Assembly: GCF_016908875.1 (NCBI RefSeq)
Contig: NZ_JAFBES010000003.1
Coordinates: forward strand, 124,001 to 188,000
From: Bacillus ectoiniformans
Lineage (GTDB): Bacteria > Bacillota > Bacilli > Bacillales > Domibacillaceae
Direction: 5' to 3'
Length of the DNA: 64,000 nt
The position numbers and the translations under genes are program-made. The notes beneath the pieces were generated by a model that did no database searches, was not told the DNA's origin, and saw nothing but the letters and a program-made list of their open reading frames with translations. Shown here one piece after another: positions 45,165-54,470 of this stretch (its first letter is position 1; each line of letters opens with the position of its first letter).

Positions 45165-45260
45165 CGTCATCCACTCCTCTATATTCGTTTCAACTCTCTA
45201 TAAATATGTGAAGGGATTGAAAATAATGAATGTCCATCAAGGATTTTCAAAAGGGCACAG

Positions 45261-45291
45261 AAAAACCTCAGGCGATGGTATAGCCTGAGGC
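45261..45291 (-). terminator. Terminator of the AarF/UbiB-type gene
   Basis: On the minus strand GCCTCAGGC...GCCTGAGG is followed by TTTTT. It sits 6 bp past the stop codon. Confidence 0.85.
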
Positions 45292-45296
45292 CGAAA

Positions 45297-46946
45297 CTAT
45301 CTTATTTTCTTTAAAAGTCTTCGATGGGAACGAAGAGTGGATAAATAGTAAAAGAAACTGATAATGAATAACGTACCGCTACCGTAAAGCAATATACTCT
45401 GCTCAAATAGACTGGCGATCCCTCCGAAAATTAAGCTTATGATCATAAAATAGAAGGCGTCTCTCTTTTTAGAAAGCACATAGGTTTGCTCTAGCGCCAG
45501 CCGATCTTTCGTCTCTATCCATTCCCGGTATTGTCTAGGTTCGTCGAGTGCCTGCTGAATTTGTCGCGGCAATGAAAGAAGGGGACGGATAGACTGATTA
45601 AAAACTTGTAAAGCTTGCTTTCCTGCACTTTTCCCTTTCTCTGCCGAATTTTCATTGATCCATTTAAGAACAAGGGGTTTTCCCACTTCCAATAAATCAA
45701 TATGTGGATCTAATATGTGCAATATTCCTACGAAAGTCGAAACAGCCCGTCCTAAAAAAGCGAATTCACTTGGCAGCTGTATAGGCTGTTTTTTGACTAT
45801 TCTTTGAATATCCTCTAGGATTTGCTGAACGACATAGTCATCCATAGCGGTTAAGTCTTGTTCGGTATAAGTATGGATCAAAGTGGTAATAACTTTTTTT
45901 ATCTGGTTCTTATCCGCTGAAGGAAGGAGGAATCTGAGTCTTTCTAACGCTATTAGTACCTGGTCGTAATTTTCGACAATAATCCCTTCTACTAATTGTC
46001 GAATATAGGTGGCATCTTCTCGATTGACTTCACCTACCATGCCAAAGTCAATTAAAATAACCGTGCCATTAGGCTGAATCAAAATGTTTCCTGGATGGGG
46101 ATCAGCATGAAATTTCCCTTCCTGCAACAGCTGTTCTAAGAAGATCGAGACGAGCTGTTTGGCTAAATCGTGACGGTCAATCTTGTGCTTAGAGAGGAAG
46201 TTTAAATCGGTAATCCGTGCCCCTTCGATCCATTCCATCACGAGAACGCGTTTGGTGGAATAATCTTCGTAATAAGCAGGAATATCGACGCCGGGTGTCG
46301 ATTGATATCGCTTTTTAAAATAAAGGCCATTTTGCAGCTCTTTCCGGAAATTTAATTCCTGTCCAATGACAACCGTCATTTCGTGATAGAGGGAGGAAAG
46401 GTCGGTCTGTTTGCCGAAAGAAGTAAATCGATTAGCAAGCCACATCACAATTTTGACGGCTTTAAAATCCGTTAAAATAATTCGTTCTATTCCGGGCCGC
46501 TGTATTTTAATAGCTATCATGTCACCATTGGGCAATTGAGCGCGATGGACTTGCCCGATTGACGCTGATGCAGCCGGCTGCTCGTTGATCTCCGCTACAA
46601 CTTGGTCATAAGGACTGTTCCATTCTTCTTCAAGCGTCTCTTTTGCTTCTAGCCAAGGCACGCTCGGCACGCGATCAATTAAGTCTTCTAATTCATGAAT
46701 AAAGACAGGAGGCATGATATCGGCTCGTGTACTCAAAAATTGTCCAAGTTTAATCAGTAAACCTTCTAAGTGAAGAGCCGTTCGTTTATATTCAGAGGCT
46801 TGTCTTTTTAAAAGAGCTTCAAAGCGGTCGTTCACTTGTCTGTTCCAGTTACGTTTATGTCTTTTCTGAAAGTAAACCACTTGTATAAAGAACTTTACAG
46901 CCATGCTGACAATAATTACTATGCGATAGAGAGATATGTTTTTCAT
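45297..46946 (-). CDS. AarF/UbiB (ABC1) family atypical kinase
   Basis: The 549-residue protein has the family-specific KxGQ motif (LIKLGQFLSTR), the Ala-rich loop PAASASIGQVHRA, the catalytic region GKFHADPHPGNI and the metal motif LIDFGMVG. Two membrane spans lie at the C-terminus (about 495-540). ABC1 kinases support isoprenoid-quinone metabolism in other organisms; the role in menaquinone-using bacilli is uncertain. ATG 46946, with AAAGG about 9 bp upstream, is preferred to the TTG at 46967. It is divergent from the desaturase gene. Confidence 0.88.
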   Translation of the reverse strand: MKNISLYRIVIIVSMAVKFFIQVVYFQKRHKRNWNRQVNDRFEALLKRQASEYKRTALHLEGLLIKLGQFLSTRADIMPPVFIHELEDLIDRVPSVPWLEAKETLEEEWNSPYDQVVAEINEQPAASASIGQVHRAQLPNGDMIAIKIQRPGIERIILTDFKAVKIVMWLANRFTSFGKQTDLSSLYHEMTVVIGQELNFRKELQNGLYFKKRYQSTPGVDIPAYYEDYSTKRVLVMEWIEGARITDLNFLSKHKIDRHDLAKQLVSIFLEQLLQEGKFHADPHPGNILIQPNGTVILIDFGMVGEVNREDATYIRQLVEGIIVENYDQVLIALERLRFLLPSADKNQIKKVITTLIHTYTEQDLTAMDDYVVQQILEDIQRIVKKQPIQLPSEFAFLGRAVSTFVGILHILDPHIDLLEVGKPLVLKWINENSAEKGKSAGKQALQVFNQSIRPLLSLPRQIQQALDEPRQYREWIETKDRLALEQTYVLSKKRDAFYFMIISLIFGGIASLFEQSILLYGSGTLFIISFFYYLSTLRSHRRLLKKIR

Positions 46947-47060
46947 ATCGTTCGTCCTTTCTGGCAAAGATCAAGCGTTTGTCTGTATTGTAAAACAAAT
47001 GGATTCTGTCTGTACAATAATAGGTGCATAAGAAGTAGCACCTGTATTTATTATCTGTGT

Positions 47061-47112
47061 TTAATACCAAGTATTAAATTTATTGACAAATTAGAAAATG
47101 GAGTGGTACGAT
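47061..47112 (+). promoter_or_regulatory. Desaturase promoter with a FapR-like palindrome
   Basis: TTGACA (47083-47088) and TACGAT (47107-47112) are 18 bp apart. TTAATAC-CAA-GTATTAA (47061-47077) is a perfect 7-bp-arm palindrome, 5 bp upstream of the -35 box. It resembles the 17-bp operator of the malonyl-CoA-responsive repressor FapR (TTAGTAC-N3-GTACTAA type). Confidence 0.5.
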
Positions 47113-47189
47113 TAGGCATAGTGAAACTGTAAATAGTCATTAGGGGATCTATTGTTTTCGATCAATTTTAGAAATGAGGGAATGTAAAA

Positions 47190-48290
47190 GTGAAAGATGA
47201 TCTTCAATCATTTGGCTGGTACGCTGCGCGTGTCGCACCGCACCTTCCGAAAGAAGCATTTAAACCGGTTCCTGGTAGACTTTGGGGTGGTCTTGCTTAT
47301 TTGCTTGTTGTTACAGCAGGGATTTTAACAATTGCATTAACTGACTTTAATATATGGACGAACCTACTCATTGCCTTAGTTCTTGGCGGCTGTTATGCAG
47401 GAATGGGGCTTCTTGGACACGAGATTCTCCACGGAACGGTGGTAAGAAAAGCGTGGATTCGCGATTTAACGGGCGCGATTGCCTTTGCTCCATTATCGAC
47501 AGGGCCTCGCCTTTGGAGAAAATGGCATAATATGACGCACCATATTCATACTCAGGATGAGAGTAAGGATCCGGATGCCTGGCCGACGATTGAAGAGTTT
47601 GCAAGCAGCAAATTTCTTCAAAGAATGTATCGTATGCCATTTTCTATTCGTGCTTTCTTGGGACTAGCTTTCTTGGCCATCACGTTTACCTTTCATTCAA
47701 GCCGGATGTTCGCTAGGTTTATTTCTGAATTTAAACCAGAAAAACGCGCGGCTGTTTGGATGCAACTGATTATTCCTTGGACAGTATGGATTGGATTATT
47801 GGTATGGATAGGGCCTGTGAAGTGGATTTTCGCCTTCTTGATTCCGCTGCTAATCGGAAACTTCATCGTAATGGCGTACATTTCGACCAACCATCGTTTA
47901 AATCCATTAACTCCGGTTAATGATCCATTGGCTAACAGCTTGACAGTGACGGTGCCTAAATGGGTAGATTTTCTGCATTTTAACTTCTCCTACCATACAG
48001 AGCATCACTTATTTCCGGGTATGAGTTCTAAGTATTATCCGCTTGTAAAAGCAGAGCTGAAGAAGCGCTGGCCGGAACGTTATCATGAGATGCCATTAGT
48101 AGAGGCGCTTGCGACGCTGTACAAAACACCTCGTATTTATAAGACAAAGACTGAATTGGTTGACCCTTATCCTGACCGTACATATGGCACTTTAGGACAC
48201 GGCCTTGACCCAAAAGATATTCAGGAAAAGCCAAAAGAACTGAAAGAAAATTCAATAGCCAAAAACCCTCGTGATTCAATGGGCGGTTAA
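47190..48290 (+). CDS. Membrane fatty acid desaturase
   Basis: This 366-residue membrane di-iron desaturase has the three histidine boxes GHEILHG, WHNMTHHIHT and YHTEHHLFPG, and about four spans. It introduces a double bond into membrane-lipid acyl chains to keep membranes fluid. The C-terminal 40 residues are hydrophilic. The start is GTG 47190 with GAGGGAATG upstream. It is of the same class as B. subtilis Des but not clearly its orthologue. A FapR-like site lies at the promoter. Confidence 0.9.
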   Translation: MKDDLQSFGWYAARVAPHLPKEAFKPVPGRLWGGLAYLLVVTAGILTIALTDFNIWTNLLIALVLGGCYAGMGLLGHEILHGTVVRKAWIRDLTGAIAFAPLSTGPRLWRKWHNMTHHIHTQDESKDPDAWPTIEEFASSKFLQRMYRMPFSIRAFLGLAFLAITFTFHSSRMFARFISEFKPEKRAAVWMQLIIPWTVWIGLLVWIGPVKWIFAFLIPLLIGNFIVMAYISTNHRLNPLTPVNDPLANSLTVTVPKWVDFLHFNFSYHTEHHLFPGMSSKYYPLVKAELKKRWPERYHEMPLVEALATLYKTPRIYKTKTELVDPYPDRTYGTLGHGLDPKDIQEKPKELKENSIAKNPRDSMGG

Positions 48291-48299
48291 TGATTGAAA

Positions 48300-48335
48300 G
48301 GCTCCAAGCCAGAAGTGGTAGGGAGTCTTTTTTTT
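48300..48335 (+). terminator. Terminator of the desaturase gene
   Basis: AGGCTCC pairs with GGAGTCT, enclosing CCA/TGG, and is followed by seven T. Confidence 0.8.
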
Positions 48336-48448
48336 GTGCATAATAAGAAACAGAAAAACAAATGCAATTCAAGCGTTAAGCATGAAAAAAAAGGGGGAAA
48401 AAGATAAGATAGGACTATACAAAAAATCAGTATAGAAGTGAGGCGTTT

Positions 48449-50290
48449 ATGTTCGATTCCCTATTATTTAACTTAATGATTATTGGATTAATTGGTGTTG
48501 TTTCACAATGGATTGCCTGGCGCTTTCGCATGCCTGCTATTGTTGTTATGTCTTTAGCTGGGCTGGCCATTGGACCGATGTTTGGTCTGGTTAATCCGAA
48601 AGAAGTGTTTGGTGATTTATTTAAGCCGTTCATTGCGATGGCTGTGGCTATTATCTTATTTGAAGGAAGTTTAAATTTAGACTTTCGGGAGATTCGTGGA
48701 ATTGGACGGCCGATTACGAGGATTGTCACTCTTGGCGCATTTATTGCTTGGATCTTAGGATCACTTGGTGCGCATTATGTGGCGGGCTTATCTTGGGCGG
48801 TGGCGTTTGTCATCGGCGGCTTGTTTATTGTGACAGGGCCTACTGTTATTTTGCCTTTACTGCGGCAAGCAAAGCTTAAGCCGAGAACAGCAGCCATTTT
48901 AAAATGGGAAGGGATTGTGGTCGACCCATTCGGAGCGCTTCTAGCGGTCTTCGCTTTTGAATTTATTCAATTTTTAACAGGGCAAGTAAATGTGACGACT
49001 TTGCTTCTATTCTTGGCTGCTTCCACCTTTGCAGTGGTGTTAGGCTGGGCATTAGGGAAATCAATCGGAATCATGCTTGAACGCGGGCATATTCCCGAGT
49101 ATTTAAAGTCTCCCATTGTGCTTGTAGCTGTCATTGCGTGTTTCGCTATTTCGGATGAAGTCATGCATGAGACAGGACTGTTAGCTGTTACGGCAATGGG
49201 AATGGTTATGGCCAATATGCATATTTCTTCCATTAATGATATGCGCCATTTTAAAGAAAATATTTCTATACTGTTGATTTCCACTATCTTTGTTATGCTG
49301 ACAGCTTCTTTATCAGTAGACACATTAAAGCAAATAATGGATATTCAAATTATACTTTTTGTGCTGCTTATGCTGTTTGTTGTTCGCCCATTATCGATTT
49401 GGGTCTCTACCATAGGAACAGATTTAACGAACAAGGAAAAAGCGCTGGTCGGGTGGATAGCTCCGCGAGGTATTGTGGCCTTAACCGTCTCAAGTTACTT
49501 TGCCAGTTCATTGCTCGAAGCGGGATATGAAGATGCCAAGATTTTAACTTCATTAACGTTTGCTCTTGTGTTTGCAACCGTATGCGCACATGGGTTCTCA
49601 ATTGGCTGGCTTGCACAAAAACTAGGCTTAGCTGTAGACGATAAGCCAGGTGTGCTTCTAGTCGGGAGCAGTAATTTCTCAGTTAGACTTGCTAAAACCC
49701 TTGATGATCTGAACATTCCTGTCTTAATTGCAGATGCTTCTTGGCAAAAGCTGCATGCCGCAAGAACAGCAGGAGTTCCGACGTATTTTGGAGAAGTTCT
49801 ATCGGAACAAACAGAGTATCACTTAGATATGAACCCATATGAACACTTAATTGCAGCGACTGATGATGATGCTTATAACGCTTTAGTGTGCAATACATTT
49901 ATTCCAGAAATCGGCCGAAACAATTTATATCAATTAAATAACTATGTTGATGGTCAGCAAAAATCTAATGATTTTGGGCATACCATCGGAGGCCGTTCGT
50001 TATTTACAAAAAATACGACATGGCTTGATTTAAATACGAAAGTGAACAATCATTACGTTTTTAGAAAAACAGAGCTGACTGAGCAATATACGTACAAACA
50101 ATATTTGAGTGAACGAGATGATTCAGCTATTTTACTGTTCATTTTAAAATCAACAGGAAAGCTTGAATTTTACACGAAGAAAAACGAAGTAAAAGGAGAA
50201 ACGGGCGATGTCGTTGTCAGTCTGTCACCTCCAAGCAAGGAAATAAATAAAATTAAAGAAAAAATAGCTGAACAGAGAAATGGAAAGTAG
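48449..50290 (+). CDS. CPA1-type sodium/proton antiporter with cytoplasmic nucleotide-binding-like domain
   Basis: The 613-residue protein has about 12-13 spans (residues 1-400), with the ion-site region TGPTVILPLLRQAKL and a conserved Asp in WEGIVVDPFGALL. The GWIAPRGIVALTVSSYFAS block is typical of NhaP/CPA1 antiporters. A C-terminal TrkA-N-like Rossmann domain (VLLVGSSNFSVRLAKTLDD, about 405-520) and a TrkA-C-like tail follow. It probably exports sodium or potassium for pH and salt balance. The start ATG 48449 has AGTGAGGCG upstream. Confidence 0.88.
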   Translation: MFDSLLFNLMIIGLIGVVSQWIAWRFRMPAIVVMSLAGLAIGPMFGLVNPKEVFGDLFKPFIAMAVAIILFEGSLNLDFREIRGIGRPITRIVTLGAFIAWILGSLGAHYVAGLSWAVAFVIGGLFIVTGPTVILPLLRQAKLKPRTAAILKWEGIVVDPFGALLAVFAFEFIQFLTGQVNVTTLLLFLAASTFAVVLGWALGKSIGIMLERGHIPEYLKSPIVLVAVIACFAISDEVMHETGLLAVTAMGMVMANMHISSINDMRHFKENISILLISTIFVMLTASLSVDTLKQIMDIQIILFVLLMLFVVRPLSIWVSTIGTDLTNKEKALVGWIAPRGIVALTVSSYFASSLLEAGYEDAKILTSLTFALVFATVCAHGFSIGWLAQKLGLAVDDKPGVLLVGSSNFSVRLAKTLDDLNIPVLIADASWQKLHAARTAGVPTYFGEVLSEQTEYHLDMNPYEHLIAATDDDAYNALVCNTFIPEIGRNNLYQLNNYVDGQQKSNDFGHTIGGRSLFTKNTTWLDLNTKVNNHYVFRKTELTEQYTYKQYLSERDDSAILLFILKSTGKLEFYTKKNEVKGETGDVVVSLSPPSKEINKIKEKIAEQRNGK

Positions 50291-50296
50291 AACATC

Positions 50297-50336
50297 AAAA
50301 AACACACGAATGCCAAAGTGCATTCGTGTGTTTTTT
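50297..50336 (+). terminator. Terminator of the CPA1 antiporter gene
   Basis: AAAAAACACACGAATG pairs with CATTCGTGTGTTTTTT across an 8-nt loop. Confidence 0.92.
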
Positions 50337-50346
50337 GTTTCGGTGT

Positions 50347-50459
50347 TGTCTAGTAAAATGCGGTAGGAGCTCGGGTCAAAAGACCTTATCCCTTAAAGGC
50401 AAAGAACCCTTTTAGAGATAAGCCTATTTGCCAGTCGCACCTAAACAGCGCATTTTACA
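50347..50459. repeat. Dispersed structured repeat, copy B
   Basis: This is the partner of 8500-8615. The outer stem GTAAAATGCGGT (50353-50364) pairs with AGCGCATTTTAC (50447-50458). This sequence differs from copy A, but pairing is kept. TAGGAGCTCGGG (50364-50375) is identical to copy A. The central hairpin is CTTATC/GATAAG plus inner pairs. The 3' block CTATTTG...GTCGCACCTAAACAGCGC matches copy A with few changes. Its right end overlaps the last codon and stop of the leftward antiporter gene. It begins 11 bp after the terminator of the rightward gene. Confidence 0.75.
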
Positions 50460-52524
50460 TTTCGTCATAATCCTTCTTAAAGAGCAATTCCCGAGGGACT
50501 TCTGTGCCTCTTGCTCCTCGGATATCTACTTCACTGGCTTCGGTCGGATAAAAAATGAGGAAGCTTTCTGGGATGACGGTCGCCATTTTTTCAGGAACTA
50601 ATTCTAATTGTGGATGCCAGGCAATGGTTCCTTTTCTGGCACTTATAACAATCACTAGATCATTTTTTCTTAACTCTTCTACTCTATCCCGATAAAGCTC
50701 TTCCCAGCTCTCAACAGTTGTGAAAACAGTTGGCGTAACAGGTTTTATATGATTAAACACCTTTTGGAAAATTTCCTTTTCACCCCTGAGCAAGAGGCAA
50801 TGGATCGGTGCATTCAGCTGGGCGGATATTTGCTTAATGATCTTCAAGCTATCTTTAAACCCAGGCTTTTGATGAACGTTTTGCGGAATTAAAAGCACAA
50901 GTCGATCCGTTGTATTGAGCGGGTGCCCAAGCTTAGCAATAATCGTTCGCTGGTTTGTATGGTCAAGGAAATTATCAATGACACCGCCAAACAAGCGTTT
51001 CTCCGTTGATTTTAAACCGTTCCAGCCAGCAATGATAGTGGTAATTCTCTCTTCCGCTACTGCTCGCTCGATGCCTCTTCCCACGTTTTCATCGACTCGT
51101 GTCAGCAAGCGAACGGGAACCTCTGCACCGGAACAGTACATGACGGCATGCCCAAGCATTTTTTCAGCCCTTGCTACTTGATGCTCTGCTTGTTTGACAT
51201 CTTTTCTTACTACACTGAGGGGATAGAGAGGTTCCTCAGTCATTTTCGCTTGGCGAATGACAAAGGCTAGATCTAACAGGGATTCCATGGTGTCGGGATT
51301 AGCCACAGGGATAAGGATGCGTTCTGGGCTCTCCACTGTGCTTTCCTCTTCTGCCTCATCAGCCGTAGATAATTTTCTACCGTACTTTTCTGTCATGTAA
51401 GGACCAATAATACATGTGACAAGAATCATGATAATGACTGCGTTTACCGTAGCCTGATCAAGCAATTCCAGTTGGAAGCCGATGAGTGTAGATGCAAGGG
51501 TAGCGGCTGCTTGAGAGATCGACAACCCAAAAATGACCCGGTTTTCCGCTTTAGAGTAGTTATAAACTTTAGAAGCAATCCAACCGGCTAATGCTTTACC
51601 GATAATCACGCCTGCTAAAATAAGCAGGGTCAGAATCCAAGCACTAGGATCTTTCATTAACACCTTTAAGTCCATCAGCATTCCAACGGATAATAAGAAG
51701 AATGGAATAAACAAGGCATTAGCAGAAAATCGAATTCTATTCATTAAGACGCCATGATCATAAATGTACCGATTTAAAGCAAGACCTGCTAAGAAGGCGC
51801 CAATAATCGGCTGCAGACCAGCGAAAAGAGCTAAAGAACCTGACACAAATAACACAGTCATGACGAAATTAAACTCAAGTGTACCTTCATTATGGGAATT
51901 GCGAAAGAACCATTTAGAGATTTTAGGTGTGCCAATCATGATAAATAGAACGAACGCCACAGTGGATAAAGCAAGTGTAATCCCAAATTGCAGGCTTAGT
52001 TCACCAGAAGCAGCACCTGCTATTACTGCTAAGAAAAGCATGGCTAGTGTGTCTGTCATAAGCGTGCCGCCAATGGCAGTTGTTACTGCTTTATTTTTGG
52101 CAATTCCAAGTCTGCTTGCGATCGGGTAGCCAAGGAGTGTGTGTGAACCAAGTATTGATCCGAGCAGAATAGCGGCAGCCCAGCCAAATTCTACATAAAG
52201 ACCGATGGCCGTACCAAAGATCAGCGGAATAAAAAAGGACAGGAGCCCAAATAAAATACTGCGATGGCGGTATCTCTTAAATCCATCGATATCAAGCTCC
52301 AAGCCGGCTATGAAAATGATAAATAATAAACCGACGGCTCCAAGCAATTTAATTGTTTCGTCAAGGGCAAGCAAGCCGAATCCATTAGGTCCAATAATTA
52401 TACCGGCAACGATCGGTCCGATAATTCCTGGTATTCTCAACTTATTCATAATTAACGGAGAGACAAGAAACACAATAATCGCTATGCCGAAAATAATAAC
52501 AGGCTCTTGTACTGGAATATTCAT
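50455..52524 (-). CDS. CPA2-type cation/proton antiporter with tandem Usp-like tail
   Basis: The 689-residue protein has about 12-13 spans (residues 1-385) of the KefB/NapA class, with IIGPIVAGIIIGPNGFG, AGLELDIDGFKRYR and GGTLMTDTLAMLFLA (ion-site Asp). Two universal-stress-protein-like modules follow (about 405-540 and 545-670, each starting with a hydrophobic LIPVA/LIPQN strand). It likely moves Na+ or K+ against protons, with the tail sensing a nucleotide or signal. ATG 52524 with AGGTG 7 bp upstream is preferred over GTG 52530. The 3' end lies in repeat copy B. Confidence 0.87.
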   Translation of the reverse strand: MNIPVQEPVIIFGIAIIVFLVSPLIMNKLRIPGIIGPIVAGIIIGPNGFGLLALDETIKLLGAVGLLFIIFIAGLELDIDGFKRYRHRSILFGLLSFFIPLIFGTAIGLYVEFGWAAAILLGSILGSHTLLGYPIASRLGIAKNKAVTTAIGGTLMTDTLAMLFLAVIAGAASGELSLQFGITLALSTVAFVLFIMIGTPKISKWFFRNSHNEGTLEFNFVMTVLFVSGSLALFAGLQPIIGAFLAGLALNRYIYDHGVLMNRIRFSANALFIPFFLLSVGMLMDLKVLMKDPSAWILTLLILAGVIIGKALAGWIASKVYNYSKAENRVIFGLSISQAAATLASTLIGFQLELLDQATVNAVIIMILVTCIIGPYMTEKYGRKLSTADEAEEESTVESPERILIPVANPDTMESLLDLAFVIRQAKMTEEPLYPLSVVRKDVKQAEHQVARAEKMLGHAVMYCSGAEVPVRLLTRVDENVGRGIERAVAEERITTIIAGWNGLKSTEKRLFGGVIDNFLDHTNQRTIIAKLGHPLNTTDRLVLLIPQNVHQKPGFKDSLKIIKQISAQLNAPIHCLLLRGEKEIFQKVFNHIKPVTPTVFTTVESWEELYRDRVEELRKNDLVIVISARKGTIAWHPQLELVPEKMATVIPESFLIFYPTEASEVDIRGARGTEVPRELLFKKDYDEM

Positions 52525-52656
52525 TTGCACGCACCTACTTTCTTGATGTCGGAATTTTTAGGACTGAAAACACTAAAGTTAATATACTTCCCGTTGTTTG
52601 ATTAAATGCAGTTTTCAGATACTTTATTATATAGAGTAGATCGGTATTTGCCTAGT

Positions 52657-52686
52657 AAAAAGGCGGCTCATATTGAGCCGCCTTTT
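52657..52686. terminator. Perfect hairpin terminator between the antiporter promoter region and the CoA-transferase gene
   Basis: AAAAGGCGGCTCA pairs with TGAGCCGCCTTTT across TAT. On the minus strand it is about 130 bp after the CoA-transferase stop and is followed by TTTTT. The rest of the gap 52525-52819 shows no recognisable feature. Confidence 0.85.
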
Positions 52687-52819
52687 ATGACAGTTAGAGA
52701 TAGGGTTTCGTTTTTTTATCATTATTTTATATTAACGCCAGGCGGCTTCAGGACTTGTGCGTCGTTTGCTTGAGATTAGGAAAATGGGTTTTGCAACATC
52801 CGCCGCCTTGCCGACGTTA

Positions 52820-54349
52820 TCAATAAGTATGGCTATAGTCTTTGGCTTCTGCCATTTTCATCGTACCTTTAGAAGCGTAGTTTGTATGCCAGGAAAGAGC
52901 CTTTTCCAAGATGTGAGGAGTTTGGCCTCCGCGCTGTTTCGCTTCTTCAAAGTAAGCGGACAGCTGTTGTTTATATTGCGGGTGTACGCAATGATCAATG
53001 ATCTTGCGTGCTCGTTCACGAGGAGCCAATCCGCGAAGATCAGCATATCCTTGTTCAGTCACCAATACATCTACATCGTGCTCCGTATGGTCCACGTGTG
53101 AAACAAACGGTACAATGCTCGAAATATTTCCTTCCTTAGCGATAGACTTCGTGACAAAGATCGCCAAACGGCAATTGCGGGCAAAATCACCTGAGCCCCC
53201 GATGCCATTCATCATTTTTGTACCGGAAACGTGAGTAGAATTAATATTTCCATAGATATCAGCTTCAAGAGCCGTGTTAATCGAAATTAGACCCATGCGG
53301 CGAATCAGCTCTGGATGATTAGAAATTTCCTGCGGACGCAGAACGAGCTGATCGCGATACTTATCCAGCTGAGGAAACACCTCAGCCATTTTTTCCTTAG
53401 ATAAAGTAATCGAACATCCAGAAGCGAAACGGACTTTCCCGCTGTCCAGCAGATCAAACACAGCGTCCTGCAGAACTTCTGAATAGACTTCTAGATCTTC
53501 GAATTCAGAATCCAGCAGCCCGTGCAGAACGGCATTCGCTACAGAGCCAATACCAGACTGAAGCGGAGCCAGTGACTTGGTTAACCGGCCGTTGCTGATT
53601 TCTTCACGAAGAAAATCAATTAAATGGGCAGCCATTGTCGCCGTCTCTTTATCTGGTGGAACGATCGTGGACGGAGAATCTAGGTCATCTGTTAATACAA
53701 TTCCTTTAATTTTGTTTACATCGATGTGAATGCCTGTCGTACCAATTCGGTCATTCACTAATGTTAATGGAATCGGTAAGCGCTCTCCTTGGTTACCTGT
53801 ATCATAAATATCATGAAGCCCTTCAAGTGCAGCTGGCTGAGCTAAATTAAGTTCAATGATAATATTTTTTGCTTTTTCAAGAAAAATAGAGGAATTGCCG
53901 ACAGAAGTGGTTGGAATGATCACGCCATCTTCTGTGATAGCCGTTGCTTCTACAATCGCAAAGTCGATCGGATTTAACACATCCGCACGAACCCATTCAG
54001 CTACTTGAGATAAGTGCTGGTCTGTAAAATACATGTCCCCTTGATTAATCTTCTTGCGCATCGAAGAGTCAGCTTGAAATGGCAAACGTTTGTTAATAAT
54101 TCCGGCCTCAGCCATTAGCTTATCAATATCGAATCCGAGGGAAGCCCCAGTATAAACATCTACTTTAAACGAGTCTTCTTTAGCGCGATCCACTAGGGCC
54201 ATGGGCACTGCTTTCGCATCTCCTGCTCTTGTAAATCCGCTTAATCCAAGTGTCATGCCGTCTTCAATCCAAGAAGCGGCCTCATCAGCTGTGACAATTC
54301 TTTGTTGTAAATCAATATTACGCAAGCGATCCGTAATACGTTGGTTCAC
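52820..54349 (-). CDS. Acetyl-CoA hydrolase/succinate:acetate CoA-transferase family protein
   Basis: The 509-residue enzyme belongs to the Cat1/AarC/ScpC class, which transfers CoA between acetyl- or propionyl-CoA and succinate, or hydrolyses acetyl-CoA. Visible blocks are GMTLGLSGFTRAGDAKAVP, PLQSGIGSVANAVLHGL, the acid-containing LEVYSEVLQD (probable catalytic Glu) and GSGDFARNCRLAIFVTKS. The start is GTG 54349 with AAGGGGG at 9 bp. A LytTR regulator gene lies just upstream in the same direction. A role in acetate overflow or reuse is likely. Confidence 0.9.
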   Translation of the reverse strand: MNQRITDRLRNIDLQQRIVTADEAASWIEDGMTLGLSGFTRAGDAKAVPMALVDRAKEDSFKVDVYTGASLGFDIDKLMAEAGIINKRLPFQADSSMRKKINQGDMYFTDQHLSQVAEWVRADVLNPIDFAIVEATAITEDGVIIPTTSVGNSSIFLEKAKNIIIELNLAQPAALEGLHDIYDTGNQGERLPIPLTLVNDRIGTTGIHIDVNKIKGIVLTDDLDSPSTIVPPDKETATMAAHLIDFLREEISNGRLTKSLAPLQSGIGSVANAVLHGLLDSEFEDLEVYSEVLQDAVFDLLDSGKVRFASGCSITLSKEKMAEVFPQLDKYRDQLVLRPQEISNHPELIRRMGLISINTALEADIYGNINSTHVSGTKMMNGIGGSGDFARNCRLAIFVTKSIAKEGNISSIVPFVSHVDHTEHDVDVLVTEQGYADLRGLAPRERARKIIDHCVHPQYKQQLSAYFEEAKQRGGQTPHILEKALSWHTNYASKGTMKMAEAKDYSHTY

Positions 54350-54470
54350 CGCAAATCCCCCTTGTCGCTTTTTTAATATTCTATCAATTTAATGATTAGC
54401 TCTCATTCGTTTTGGAATGAAAAGCCTTAAAATAGAGACAAAGCAGAAAATAAGCGGCATAAAGCACGAA

